Below, in pieces: positions 8,287 to 15,253 of a stretch of DNA of 20,628 nt. This stretch comes from Trichothermofontia sp964536415 (GTDB lineage: Bacteria > Cyanobacteriota > Cyanobacteriia > B231). The notes under the pieces were generated by a model. That model saw only the letters and a list, made by a program, of their open reading frames with translations, had not been told where the DNA came from and searched no databases. The DNA is taken from positions 1-20,628 of the forward strand of contig CAZHXN010000075.1 of NCBI GenBank assembly GCA_964536415.1. The letters are read 5' to 3'. The position numbers and the translations under genes are program-made. Within the stretch, counting starts at the first letter, position 1; each line of letters begins with the position of its first letter.

Positions 8287-8407
8287 CCCTCATTCCCCAA
8301 CCCCTTCTCCCAGCCCCCCTAACCCCCCGTTTGCGGGGGGATGGGGGGAAGGGGAGCCGGATTTTCAAGTCCCTCTCCCGCTCTGGGAGAGGGATTTAGG
8401 GTGAGGG
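8287..8407. repeat. Hairpin-rich dispersed-type repeat (CCCTCAT...GTGAGGG)
   Basis: The element opens with CCCTCATTCCCCAA and closes with TTTAGGGTGAGGG, which are imperfect inverted repeats. Inside are two strong stems: CCCCCCG (8323-8329) with CGGGGGG (8334-8340), extended outward by CCCCCC (8314-8319) and GGGGGG (8343-8348), and a perfect 9-bp stem CCCTCTCCC (8371-8379) with GGGAGAGGG (8385-8393). Repeats of this kind are widespread between cyanobacterial genes (family knowledge). It sits downstream of the methyltransferase gene and upstream of the reductase promoter, so it may also end the methyltransferase transcript. Confidence 0.7.
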
Positions 8408-8465
8408 TCGCACCAGTGAGATGCACCCGGCGACAACGCCAATTTTCCCTCCTGCACCAGCCCCG

Positions 8466-9098
8466 TCAGGGACGGGTAAATTCCAAATAGGCGAAAGTGA
8501 GGGCTTTGGACGCATCGTGAACGAGTTGACGTTGGGCTTCGGTAAGACCGTGGTGGGTGAATTCTGCGAGTTCGCCATCGCTGACAGCCCAGGGGGGACC
8601 GGTAGGAACGGTATCATCAGGACGCCAATGGGTCGCCAGATGCAGTTTGCCGCCAGGCGCAACCAGGGCAGCGACAGCAGCGATCGCTTGGGTACGAATG
8701 GCCAAGGGTAGGGCCTGGATCGTGCGGTTTTCCCAGACAAAGCTGAAAGCCCCCAGCCAGGGGGGCGGGAGATCGAGCAGGTCAGCAGTGGTATAAGTTA
8801 CGGGGGACTGGGGGAAGCGTTGCTGGCACCAGCTAATTGCGGTGGGCGAGATGTCGAAGGCGGTGACGGTGAAGCCAGCCTGGGCGAGGGCTTCGGCATC
8901 ATCACCTAGACCACACCCAACCACGATCGCGCAGGTGGGGGCGGGTGGTAGCGAGGATGGGGACAAGGACTGGAGCAGGTAGGGGTGGGGGTGTCGCTTG
9001 GCCCAGGGAATGTGGTCGGGGTTGTAGTTGGCTTGGGCATAAACAGGTTCAAACCAAGCGGCGGGGTGGGAGGTGTCTGGTTGGGGATGAACAGTCAT
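8466..9098 (-). CDS. Class I SAM-dependent methyltransferase (TPMT-like)
   Basis: A 210-residue Rossmann-fold methyltransferase. Motif I is VVGCGLGDD (59-67), followed by an acidic residue at the end of strand 2 (AFDISPTAI, Asp82) that would bind the SAM ribose. The N-terminal WFEPVYAQANYNPDHIPW resembles the entry segment of thiopurine methyltransferase-like and related small-molecule methyltransferases. VAPGGKLHLATH marks the later strands. The substrate is unknown. The ATG at 9098 is chosen because homology-like sequence starts close behind it; a TTG at 9140 would extend it by 14 residues. No Shine-Dalgarno is seen. It is divergent from the fructosamine-kinase gene with about 125 bases between starts, which contain a CTAAC/GTTAG inverted repeat (9143-9157). 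Confidence 0.88.
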   Translation of the reverse strand: MTVHPQPDTSHPAAWFEPVYAQANYNPDHIPWAKRHPHPYLLQSLSPSSLPPAPTCAIVVGCGLGDDAEALAQAGFTVTAFDISPTAISWCQQRFPQSPVTYTTADLLDLPPPWLGAFSFVWENRTIQALPLAIRTQAIAAVAALVAPGGKLHLATHWRPDDTVPTGPPWAVSDGELAEFTHHGLTEAQRQLVHDASKALTFAYLEFTRP

Positions 9099-9208
9099 GC
9101 CATCGATGAGTAATCGGGTGTCTGAATCAAGGGGTAACAATGCTAACCTTCCGTTAGTTTAGGCAGTTTAGGGCGAATTTCGCGATAACCTGGGACTAGC
9201 CGTTGCGC

Positions 9209-9213
9209 AAGGA
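9209..9213 (+). promoter_or_regulatory. Shine-Dalgarno deciding the fructosamine-kinase start
   Basis: AAGGA lies nine bases upstream of ATG 9223 and only three bases upstream of the alternative TTG 9217, so it supports the ATG. Confidence 0.6.
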
Positions 9214-9222
9214 CCCTTGTCC

Positions 9223-10101
9223 ATGTGGACTGAGATCGCCCAACACATTACCCAGGTGACTGGAACGCCTTTGTCCAAGCCGCACGTGCGATCGCTGGGT
9301 GGGGGCTGCATCAATCAAGCCTATCTGCTGAACCAGGGCGATGAGCGATATTTCGTCAAACTCAACCACGCCTCGAAGGTTACCATGTTTGAGGCGGAAC
9401 AGTTGGGGCTGGCGCAAATGGCTGCTACCCAGACGATCCGGGTACCGCGACCGATTTGCTGTGGCGTTGCCGCGGGACAGAGCTATTTAGTATTGGAATA
9501 TCTCAACCTGGGGGGAACGGGTACAGCCAGTTGGCACCGCCTGGGGCAACAGTTGGCCGCTTTGCACCAGTGGCAACCCACCCAAGGCAACCCTCAATTT
9601 GGCTGGGACCGGGATAATACGATCGGCGAAACCCCGCAACCGAATCCCTGGACCCAGGACTGGGCGACATTTTTTCGCGATCATCGGCTGGCGTTTCAGT
9701 TCCAATTGGCGGCGCGGCGAGGGGGGCACTTCCCGCGACAGGCGGAACTGTTGGCGGCGGTGCCCCCGCTTCTGGCGGATCATCACCCCCAACCCTCTCT
9801 GGTCCACGGTGACCTCTGGTCCGGCAATGCGGCGATTACCAGCGAGGGGGAGCCGGTGATCTTTGACCCGGCAACCTATTGGGGCGATCGCGAAGTCGAT
9901 CTGGCGATGAGCAAGTTATTTGGACGGTTTCCGGCTCCGTTTTATGAAGGCTACAACGAAGTTTTTCCGATCGCGGCGGGTTATGAACAGCGCCAAGTAC
10001 TTTACAACCTGTATCACATCCTCAATCACTTCAATCTTTTTGGGGGCAGCTATGCAGACCAAGCAAACCGCATGATTGAACAACTCCTGCGCCATCTCTA
10101 G
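9223..10101 (+). CDS. Fructosamine kinase family protein
   Basis: A 292-residue kinase of the fructosamine-3-kinase/ketosamine-3-kinase family, related to aminoglycoside phosphotransferases. Family enzymes phosphorylate sugar adducts on protein amino groups so that they fall off, a repair of glycation damage. Seen here are the nucleotide loop LGGGCINQAYLL (25-36), Lys46 in YFVKLN, an FEAE helix, the catalytic loop HGDLWSGN (195-202) and the metal-binding FDPATYWGDREVD (214-226). Length is normal. The ATG at 9223 is chosen over a TTG at 9217 because AAGGA (9209-9213) lies nine bases before it. No terminator is visible just after the stop. The bacterial substrate is inferred from family only. 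Confidence 0.94.
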   Translation: MWTEIAQHITQVTGTPLSKPHVRSLGGGCINQAYLLNQGDERYFVKLNHASKVTMFEAEQLGLAQMAATQTIRVPRPICCGVAAGQSYLVLEYLNLGGTGTASWHRLGQQLAALHQWQPTQGNPQFGWDRDNTIGETPQPNPWTQDWATFFRDHRLAFQFQLAARRGGHFPRQAELLAAVPPLLADHHPQPSLVHGDLWSGNAAITSEGEPVIFDPATYWGDREVDLAMSKLFGRFPAPFYEGYNEVFPIAAGYEQRQVLYNLYHILNHFNLFGGSYADQANRMIEQLLRHL

Positions 10102-10302
10102 GGAACTGGCGGCTGGCCCGTCCGGATCATTTGCTGGCAGAATTGTTGAACATTGATAAACAGACCCTCGGTTGAGGAATAAGTTTCTGTTATTATTAGA
10201 TAGCTTAAGAGCTGCATCTGGGTGGATCAGGTGCCCATACTGCAAGGGACATGATGTTGGTGCATTGTGATCTGGGCCTTTGGCAGCGATCGGCACCCCT
10301 TT

Positions 10303-10335
10303 AAAAAAGCCCTAATCCGCATTGCGAACCAGGGC
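10303..10335 (-). terminator. Intrinsic terminator of the tpsB / small-ORF transcript
   Basis: Read on the minus strand, GCCCT (10335-10331) and AGGGC (10313-10309) close a stem that continues through G-U pairs and CGC/GCG to a three-base AAT loop, giving a 12-bp stem of 27 bases with no bulge. It is followed directly by six T (10308-10303). The stem begins one base after the stop codon of the small ORF, so the transcript appears to end immediately behind that ORF. Confidence 0.85.
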
Positions 10336-10336
10336 A

Positions 10337-10486
10337 TTAAAAAATCAGGGTGCATCTACCACTCCACTCTTCTGGTTCGGCGACAACGATCCGGATAACT
10401 CCAACAAAAAGATCCCGTGAAGTTCGCCACTGGCTCGTCGAGCCACTACTGCTACCTTTGTGAGCGTCCAGCACAACACCTCCCAT
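10337..10486 (-). CDS. Small ORF (49 aa) behind tpsB, unknown function
   Basis: An ATG at 10486 follows a perfect AGGAGGT (10491-10497) at ideal spacing, one of the best ribosome binding sites in the window. The product begins MGGVVLDAHKGSSSGSTSQW, continues with a short hydrophobic stretch LFVGVIRIVVAEP, and ends in SGRCTLIF. It has one Cys, no signal peptide and no clear membrane helix. I do not recognise a family. It starts 32 bases after the tpsB stop, with a GACGGGT-G-ACCCGTC hairpin (10503-10517) between, and its stop is followed one base later by the terminator stem. That arrangement argues for a translated last cistron of the tpsB operon. It could instead be a remnant of a larger gene; no longer open frame supports this. 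Confidence 0.6.
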   Translation of the reverse strand: MGGVVLDAHKGSSSGSTSQWRTSRDLFVGVIRIVVAEPEEWSGRCTLIF

Positions 10487-10490
10487 AGTG

Positions 10491-10497
10491 ACCTCCT
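10491..10497 (-). promoter_or_regulatory. Perfect Shine-Dalgarno AGGAGGT of the small ORF
   Basis: AGGAGGT on the minus strand, separated by CACT from the ATG at 10486. Most genes in this window lack any clear Shine-Dalgarno, which makes this site notable and fixes the start of the 49-residue ORF. Confidence 0.75.
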
Positions 10498-10502
10498 GAG
10501 TT

Positions 10503-10517
10503 GACGGGTGACCCGTC
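10503..10517. promoter_or_regulatory. Intercistronic hairpin between tpsB and the small ORF
   Basis: GACGGGT (10503-10509) and ACCCGTC (10511-10517) are perfect inverted repeats around one base, so the RNA could form a tight hairpin of about six pairs. There is no T-run behind it, so it is not a terminator. It could protect the 3' end of the tpsB message or modulate translation of the small ORF, whose Shine-Dalgarno lies five bases further on. Confidence 0.45.
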
Positions 10518-10518
10518 G

Positions 10519-12537
10519 CTAAAAAGGCGTAAACCGCACCGAAAAGTAAATCCCATTCTCCTGCCACGTGCGATCGCTATCGTCCCGATCGGTCAGAGGA
10601 ATCCCCCAATCCAACCGGGCCGATAAACGATCGCTCATCTGCCAAATCAACCCTAATCCGGTACCGACCAGGGTATTCGTTCCCTGCACCTTAAACTCAC
10701 TGGCATGGTTCCAGCCCACCCCAAAATCAATAAACGGTGCCACCTGTAACAGTCTCTTCATCTCCGGAATCCGCAAAATTGGAATCCGCACTTCCGCAGA
10801 CAAGAACACCCCATTGTCCGTCAGCAAACTATCCTGACGATACCCCCGCACACTATTCAACCCCCCCACACTAAACTGCTCCAGTGGCACCAGAGAATTG
10901 GGCGTCAACTGCGCATCCGATCGCAGCACCAACAGCGTATCCGGAGCCAACAACCGCACATACTGCGCCTGTCCCCGCCAACTGAAAAAGCGACTATCTG
11001 GGGCATCGTCATTGACCGTAGAACCTAAGGCATCCAGACCTAAATTAAACTGCGATCGCGCCGCAAACACTGCCCTTGGTTGCCGCGACAAATAATCCTG
11101 GAAAAATCGCAGGGCCATCACACGGGTAATCCCATCCTCATTCGCCCCTGGCGACAGGGGAAACGCCTCCCCTAATAAAAAAGTCTGACTTTCCTGGAAC
11201 GACCCCATTAAGCCCAGGGCAAACTCCCGATTGGGCTTCTCAATAATGGGTTGCCGGAAACTCAACTCCAGATATTTCGATTCCCCCGTAATATTAATGC
11301 GATCGAACGGCGCTTCAATCACCTCTGTATCCGTCAGACTCCCGTACAGGCGCACCGTCCCATTGCGCGGATTCACCGGCAGTGCATAGCTAAACTCATA
11401 CTCATTACTGCCATCCGTATTCGTATAGGTCAGCGCCAGCGCATCGCCCCAGCCCAACAAATTGCCATGCCGCAGTTCCACCCCCCGCTCAAAACTGCCC
11501 ACACTGGGAACCCGGCCATTATCCGCAAACAGATCGACGGCAAACGCATCCGCCTCACTCACCTGCACCTTCAGTAAACTCAATTCCGGGCGTGTTCCCG
11601 CCTGCAATTCTGCGGAAATACTTGCGATCAGCGGATTTAATTGTAAGAGTTGCAGCGCCTCCAGCAGCCGCTCCCGATTCAACGGGGCCTTCGTCGCGAT
11701 CGCCAGCCGCGATCGGACATACTCCGGTCGGAGCCTACGGGTACCCCTCACTTCGATATCTTCAATGCCCCCCTCAATGATCTGCACCGTCACCACCGCC
11801 CCATCCCGTGGGAAGGTTTGGCCCGCCGGGATCACCGCGCCAGAGTTGATATAGCCCGCATCCGTATAGGTTTTGGTCACTAGGGCTTCCACCTGCAACA
11901 GTTCGCCAAAACTGAGCGATCGGCCCGTAAACTCGCGGGTGACCGCCGCCAATTCTGCATCGCTAAAGGCCGTATTTCCCTCAAACTCAAGGCGATCGAC
12001 CGTAATCGTATCGGGGACATCCGTAGACGGCGTTTCCGGTGTAGGCGTCGGCAGGTTCGGCACTGGCACCTGTAACGGATCGGGTTGGGGCGCAGGCACC
12101 TCTGCTGGGGGAAAGAGGGTGGGGGCAGGCGGAACCGGATTGGGGAGGTTCCCTGGTCGCAGTTGGGGTTCCTGGGCCACGAGGGAAGCACGGGGATCGC
12201 TGAACTCAACGGCAGTCAAGCGGGTCAGAGGACCCACTGCTGCCGGAACGGCTGGCAAAGCAGGCAGGGGGCTGACCCGTGGGGCAGTTGCCCCAGCAGT
12301 TTCAACAACGGGGATTGCAATCGGTATGGCAACGGATGATAGGGCTATCGGACTCGCGGTTGTGACCACAGGGGCGTTCACACGGTCTCTTTCCTGGGGA
12401 ATCGTACTGCTGGGAAGAGCAGCCCAACTAGGAGTCATACCGGCGACCGGTAGCAGTCCACCCGCAGCAATCAGGGACAAACGCAACGAATGCCCCCTGG
12501 GTGACGCTGGATGCCCTCGATTCGGGAAATACTTCAC
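10519..12537 (-). CDS. TpsB (ShlB/FhaC-type) outer-membrane secretion protein
   Basis: A 672-residue Omp85-superfamily transporter of two-partner secretion. It has an N-terminal signal peptide (about 1-39, hydrophobic core LSLIAAGGLLPVAGM, cleavage near PSWA/A), then a low-complexity Ala/Pro/Val region with a proline-rich linker (about 125-172). Two POTRA domains follow (about 176-253 and 256-330), then a 16-strand type beta-barrel (about 331-672). The conserved lid-loop motif is VRGYR (563-567) and the chain ends in Phe, as usual for outer-membrane barrels. It would export a partner TpsA across the outer membrane. The start is GTG at 12537, with GAGG about nine bases upstream. No TpsA gene lies in the window. 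A small ORF and a terminator follow in the same direction. Confidence 0.94.
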   Translation of the reverse strand: MKYFPNRGHPASPRGHSLRLSLIAAGGLLPVAGMTPSWAALPSSTIPQERDRVNAPVVTTASPIALSSVAIPIAIPVVETAGATAPRVSPLPALPAVPAAVGPLTRLTAVEFSDPRASLVAQEPQLRPGNLPNPVPPAPTLFPPAEVPAPQPDPLQVPVPNLPTPTPETPSTDVPDTITVDRLEFEGNTAFSDAELAAVTREFTGRSLSFGELLQVEALVTKTYTDAGYINSGAVIPAGQTFPRDGAVVTVQIIEGGIEDIEVRGTRRLRPEYVRSRLAIATKAPLNRERLLEALQLLQLNPLIASISAELQAGTRPELSLLKVQVSEADAFAVDLFADNGRVPSVGSFERGVELRHGNLLGWGDALALTYTNTDGSNEYEFSYALPVNPRNGTVRLYGSLTDTEVIEAPFDRINITGESKYLELSFRQPIIEKPNREFALGLMGSFQESQTFLLGEAFPLSPGANEDGITRVMALRFFQDYLSRQPRAVFAARSQFNLGLDALGSTVNDDAPDSRFFSWRGQAQYVRLLAPDTLLVLRSDAQLTPNSLVPLEQFSVGGLNSVRGYRQDSLLTDNGVFLSAEVRIPILRIPEMKRLLQVAPFIDFGVGWNHASEFKVQGTNTLVGTGLGLIWQMSDRLSARLDWGIPLTDRDDSDRTWQENGIYFSVRFTPF

Positions 12538-12847
12538 ACCTCTGCCTCAAAATTTCCAAGATCAGCACCGCTCGATCCCAACTGCTGTGTTGCAAATCGG
12601 CTGCTTAACACCATACCCTAGACCTATCCCTTCTCCGGGAGTCCGGATGATTGCGTTAATCTTTTCAGCTAATTTTTACTGGCCAATGTTCAGAGGCTAA
12701 TCTTTTTAGCTAATTTTTATCAGATTTTTAGCTAATTTTTGCTGGCTAATTTTTGCTGGCTAAGCTTCCTGTCTGGCGAATGAGGGGCACACCATTGCCC
12801 TCACTCACCAATCTAACCCCAGCACTCAATTTTCCCAGGTAACGGTA
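12538..12847. other. Divergent spacer between tpsB and the U32 gene
   Basis: This 310-base spacer must carry promoters for both genes. Its left part (12538-12655) is ordinary in composition. The middle (12656-12765) is strikingly AT-rich and repetitive and is described as a separate entry. The right part (12770-12847) leads to the U32 start, with AGG at 12837-12839 eight bases before the ATG. No ORF of interest or RNA gene is seen. Confidence 0.5.
12662..12764. repeat. Array of GCTAATTTTT direct repeats
   Basis: GCTAATTTTT occurs exactly at 12668-12677, 12709-12718, 12731-12740 and 12745-12754, with an imperfect GCTAATCTTTTT copy at 12696-12707. The longest shared unit is TTTTTAGCTAATTTTT, present at 12703-12718 and 12725-12740. 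GCTGGCTAA occurs at 12741-12749 and 12755-12763. The copies are irregularly spaced (41, 22 and 14 bases between starts). The array lies in the shared promoter region of tpsB and the U32 gene and could be binding sites for a regulator or nucleoid protein, or the product of slippage. Confidence 0.6.
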
Positions 12848-14014
12848 ATGCACTTTAACACTTTTGTCAGTACGATCGTGGATCTGGATGCCTGTGCAGC
12901 GGCACCGGGAATCCAAGAAGTGCTATTGGAACCCCGACTCACGGCACGACAGGGGAGCTTGTCACCGCAGGAGGCCCAAAGGCTGGCGATCGCGGCGCGG
13001 CAACGGGGGCTGCGTCCGGTTCTGGTGTGGGATATCCTGATGACCGAACCAGTGATGCAGGGAATTAGCGATCGCCTCCAGACCTGGGATTTATCGTGCT
13101 TTGATGCGATTCGCGTGGGTGACATCGGCGCAGCCGCCTGGGTGCAACACCACCAACCCCAAATGCCCATTCACCTGATCGCGGAAACTGGCAATCACAA
13201 CTGGGAAGCCTTGCAGGGGTGGTGTGAGCTATTGCATCCTTCCCTTGAACGCTTGATTTTATCGATCGAACTGCCCGAAGCCACCCTGATTGACTATTGC
13301 CAGCAATTACCCGTCGAATGCGAAGTGCTTGGTGCGGGACCGATTCTGTTGTTTTATTCACCGCGATCGCTCCTAGCCCCCCATGTTCCTGGTAAGGATG
13401 ACCCCGATGAGTCCCCTCTCACCGCCCACGTCGCCTTTGCAGACAGCCCCCAGCGTCAGTTTCCCACCTACGAAACATCGCATGGCACCTTAATGTTTCT
13501 GGACAAGAATCAGTTCATTCTCGATCGCTTGGCCAACCTCGCCGCCGCTGGTTTAGCAATGGTCCGGCTCGATCTACGCCACCTGAGCCGATCGGGCGAA
13601 GCTGCCACCGGGATCACCGCCCTCTGCACCCAACTTCAGGCCGATCCCAGCCAACTGCGGCAAACCTGGCCCCGGCCCATCCAGGCCCCCTTCTTCAACG
13701 CCAACCGCACCACCGCCCTCTTCCCCCGCCTGAAAGCCAAAGCTAAATTAGCCGCCTATCGCAACCAGCCCCATTGCCTTGCCGAAGCCATCGCTGGCGA
13801 AAGCGGCCAATATATTGTGTGGCAACCCTTACAACCCTTCACCCCCGCTCAAATTCAGACCTTACGCACCCCCACGGGTGAAGCGGTTCCTGTTCCCCCT
13901 GACCTCACCTTTTACACCCTCACCCGCGAAACGCCCACCGCCCTTAACCCCAACCAACTTCTCATTACCCACTGGATCAAAAAAGCCGTTCCCGGTTCCC
14001 TTCTGATGGGTTAA
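12848..14014 (+). CDS. U32 peptidase-family protein lacking Fe-S cysteines
   Basis: A 388-residue protein related to the peptidase U32 / UbiU-UbiV family, whose members have a TIM-barrel-like fold. The clearest landmark is GAGPILLFYSPRSLLAPHV with the following GKDDPDE (163-188), the position where UbiV-type proteins have a ...R-C...KD-C... cluster region, then the G-x-L-M-F-L-D segment (213-219) and PFFNANRTTALFPRLK (281-296). In this protein the cluster-region cysteines are replaced: Ser174 and Pro186 stand where Cys is expected. The remaining cysteines (for example 16, 84, 126, 151, 158, 260, 310) are scattered. It probably binds no [4Fe-4S] cluster, or binds it differently. The ATG follows AGGT at suitable spacing. 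The role is unknown; ubiquinone hydroxylation is unlikely because cyanobacteria use plastoquinone. Confidence 0.75.
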   Translation: MHFNTFVSTIVDLDACAAAPGIQEVLLEPRLTARQGSLSPQEAQRLAIAARQRGLRPVLVWDILMTEPVMQGISDRLQTWDLSCFDAIRVGDIGAAAWVQHHQPQMPIHLIAETGNHNWEALQGWCELLHPSLERLILSIELPEATLIDYCQQLPVECEVLGAGPILLFYSPRSLLAPHVPGKDDPDESPLTAHVAFADSPQRQFPTYETSHGTLMFLDKNQFILDRLANLAAAGLAMVRLDLRHLSRSGEAATGITALCTQLQADPSQLRQTWPRPIQAPFFNANRTTALFPRLKAKAKLAAYRNQPHCLAEAIAGESGQYIVWQPLQPFTPAQIQTLRTPTGEAVPVPPDLTFYTLTRETPTALNPNQLLITHWIKKAVPGSLLMG

Positions 14015-14270
14015 CCCCATGTCCCCCTTCAACGGGCGTTTCGTTGGGCCTGAAGCCACTTGGCCTCGGTGATAGAGAGGGTAGGCGGGGGGCGGTTGGG
14101 TATATGTCGAGGGATAGATCAGCGGCAGCCTCGTTGTCAATAGCCGAGAGGTCAGCCTGTCCGTCTAGGGGGACATCCGGAATGGTGCCGCTGGTGGCGG
14201 CGATCGCGTTTTTGCCATTGCCGCCACCAGCGGCCCGATAGGCGGCCATTTGTTTATCGGTCCACAGCAC
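13977..14270 (-). CDS. Possible small protein (97 aa) downstream of yebC
   Basis: An open frame on the minus strand starts at GTG 14270, with GGAGG (14279-14283) eight bases upstream and the yebC stop 31 bases upstream. The product begins LWTDKQMAAYRAAGGGNGKN after the start residue and continues as an acidic, Ala-rich stretch (ADLSAIDNEAAADLSLDIYP). Codon choice in this first part looks like that of neighbouring genes. The C-terminal third becomes Pro/Gly/Arg-rich and overlaps the 3' end of the convergent U32 gene by 38 bases, which weakens the case. An ATG at 14249 is an alternative start. No family is recognised and it may be a chance frame or a decaying remnant. Confidence 0.33.
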   Translation of the reverse strand: MLWTDKQMAAYRAAGGGNGKNAIAATSGTIPDVPLDGQADLSAIDNEAAADLSLDIYPTAPRLPSLSPRPSGFRPNETPVEGGHGVNPSEGNRERLF

Positions 14271-14301
14271 CCCAATCCCCTCCGGGTGGACTGTAATACC
14301 C

Positions 14302-15087
14302 CTAAACAGTGCTGAGGGCGACCAGTTCCTCATCCATTTCAAAATTGGCCGTCAAACTCTGAACATCATCAAGGGCATCGAGGGCATCCATCAGCCGCAG
14401 GAGCGATCGCGCTTGGCTAGCATCGGTCACTTCAACTGTGTTGTTGGGAAACCAACGCGCTTCGGCACTATCAATCCGGTAGCCCTGGGCTGTTAATGCC
14501 TGACTCAGGTCGTTGAGGTTAGCAATGGTGGTATAAACCTCGGCACCAGGGATATCACCGTCTTCCCCCAGGGGCACTAATTCATAGGTATCTGCATCGG
14601 CTTCGACACAGGCTTCCAAGAGCCGGTCCTCATCGATCGCCTTGCCATCAGGTCGGCATACCGTCACCACGCCTTTTTGGGTAAACATCCAGCCGACACA
14701 GCCCGTTTCCCCCAGGTTACCGCCATATTTGTTAAACGCCGCGCGAATATCCCCCGCCGTGCGATTGCGATTGTCAGTCATCGCCTCAATGAGAATAGCA
14801 ACCCCACCGGGGCCATAGCCCTCATAGCGAATGTCCTCTAGGGCGCTGCCGTCGGTCCAGGTGCCCGCCCCCTTGGCGATCGCCCGTTCGATATTGTCAT
14901 TCGGAACCCCGGCGGCCTTGGCCTTGTCGATCGCCGCCCGCAGTTGGAAGTTACCAGCGGGATCGGGCACCCCGGTCCTTGCCGCCACAATGATGGCACG
15001 GGAGAGGCGAGTGAAGGCGCTCCCCCGTTTGGCATCGACCCGCGCTTTCTGACGCTTAATATTAGCCCACTTACTATGTCCTGCCAT
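14302..15087 (-). CDS. yebC: YebC/PmpR (TACO1) family protein
   Basis: A 261-residue member of the YebC/PmpR family, cytosolic three-domain proteins described as DNA-binding regulators and, for TACO1 and some bacterial members, as translation factors. The diagnostic N-terminus MAGHSKWANIKRQKARVDAK is present, followed by FTRLSRAIIVAARTGVPDP, the NIERAIAKG helix, YEGYGPGGVAILIEAMTDNRNRT and GGNLGETGCVGWMF. Length and domain order are normal. The ATG at 15087 is certain from the family N-terminus although no strong Shine-Dalgarno is seen. A tandem 11-bp repeat lies 22-43 bases upstream. Which function it has here cannot be decided from sequence. Confidence 0.96.
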   Translation of the reverse strand: MAGHSKWANIKRQKARVDAKRGSAFTRLSRAIIVAARTGVPDPAGNFQLRAAIDKAKAAGVPNDNIERAIAKGAGTWTDGSALEDIRYEGYGPGGVAILIEAMTDNRNRTAGDIRAAFNKYGGNLGETGCVGWMFTQKGVVTVCRPDGKAIDEDRLLEACVEADADTYELVPLGEDGDIPGAEVYTTIANLNDLSQALTAQGYRIDSAEARWFPNNTVEVTDASQARSLLRLMDALDALDDVQSLTANFEMDEELVALSTV

Positions 15088-15108
15088 ATGACTTGAGTTG
15101 ATCGATCG

Positions 15109-15130
15109 CGTGACTCATCCGTGACTCATC
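15109..15130. repeat. Tandem 11-bp repeat CGTGACTCATC upstream of yebC
   Basis: CGTGACTCATC occurs at 15109-15119 and again, without a gap, at 15120-15130. An 11-bp period places both copies on the same face of the helix, as expected for two bound regulator subunits. The site lies 22-43 bases before the yebC ATG, in the likely promoter or 5' leader. Confidence 0.5.
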
Positions 15131-15253
15131 ATAATTGTTAACCCATCCTAGCGGGTTGGCTCCCAAAGCCGATCAGGTGCTGGCTTCCCAATAGGCTAAC
15201 CGTTAAAGTAAGGGGGAGATAGACCCAGGAGTTGCCCTCACCGCAACGAGATC

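Noticed and set aside
9916..10296. 126-codon minus-strand ORF overlapping the fructosamine-kinase 3' end
   Set aside because: Most of it is antisense to a secure gene and the rest has no family features or ribosome binding site.
11873..12700. Long plus-strand ORF of 275 codons opposite tpsB
   Set aside because: It is the complement of the signal-peptide and proline-rich part of a secure gene; its Gly/Arg/Ser-rich composition is what antisense reading of Ala/Pro codons gives.
12662..12764. CRISPR-like array
   Set aside because: Units are only about 10 bases, spacing is irregular (41, 22 and 14 bases) and there are no unique spacers or cas genes.
14044..14241. 65-codon plus-strand ORF in the U32/yebC gap
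   Set aside because: No ribosome binding site, low-complexity end, and the opposite strand offers the better-supported frame.
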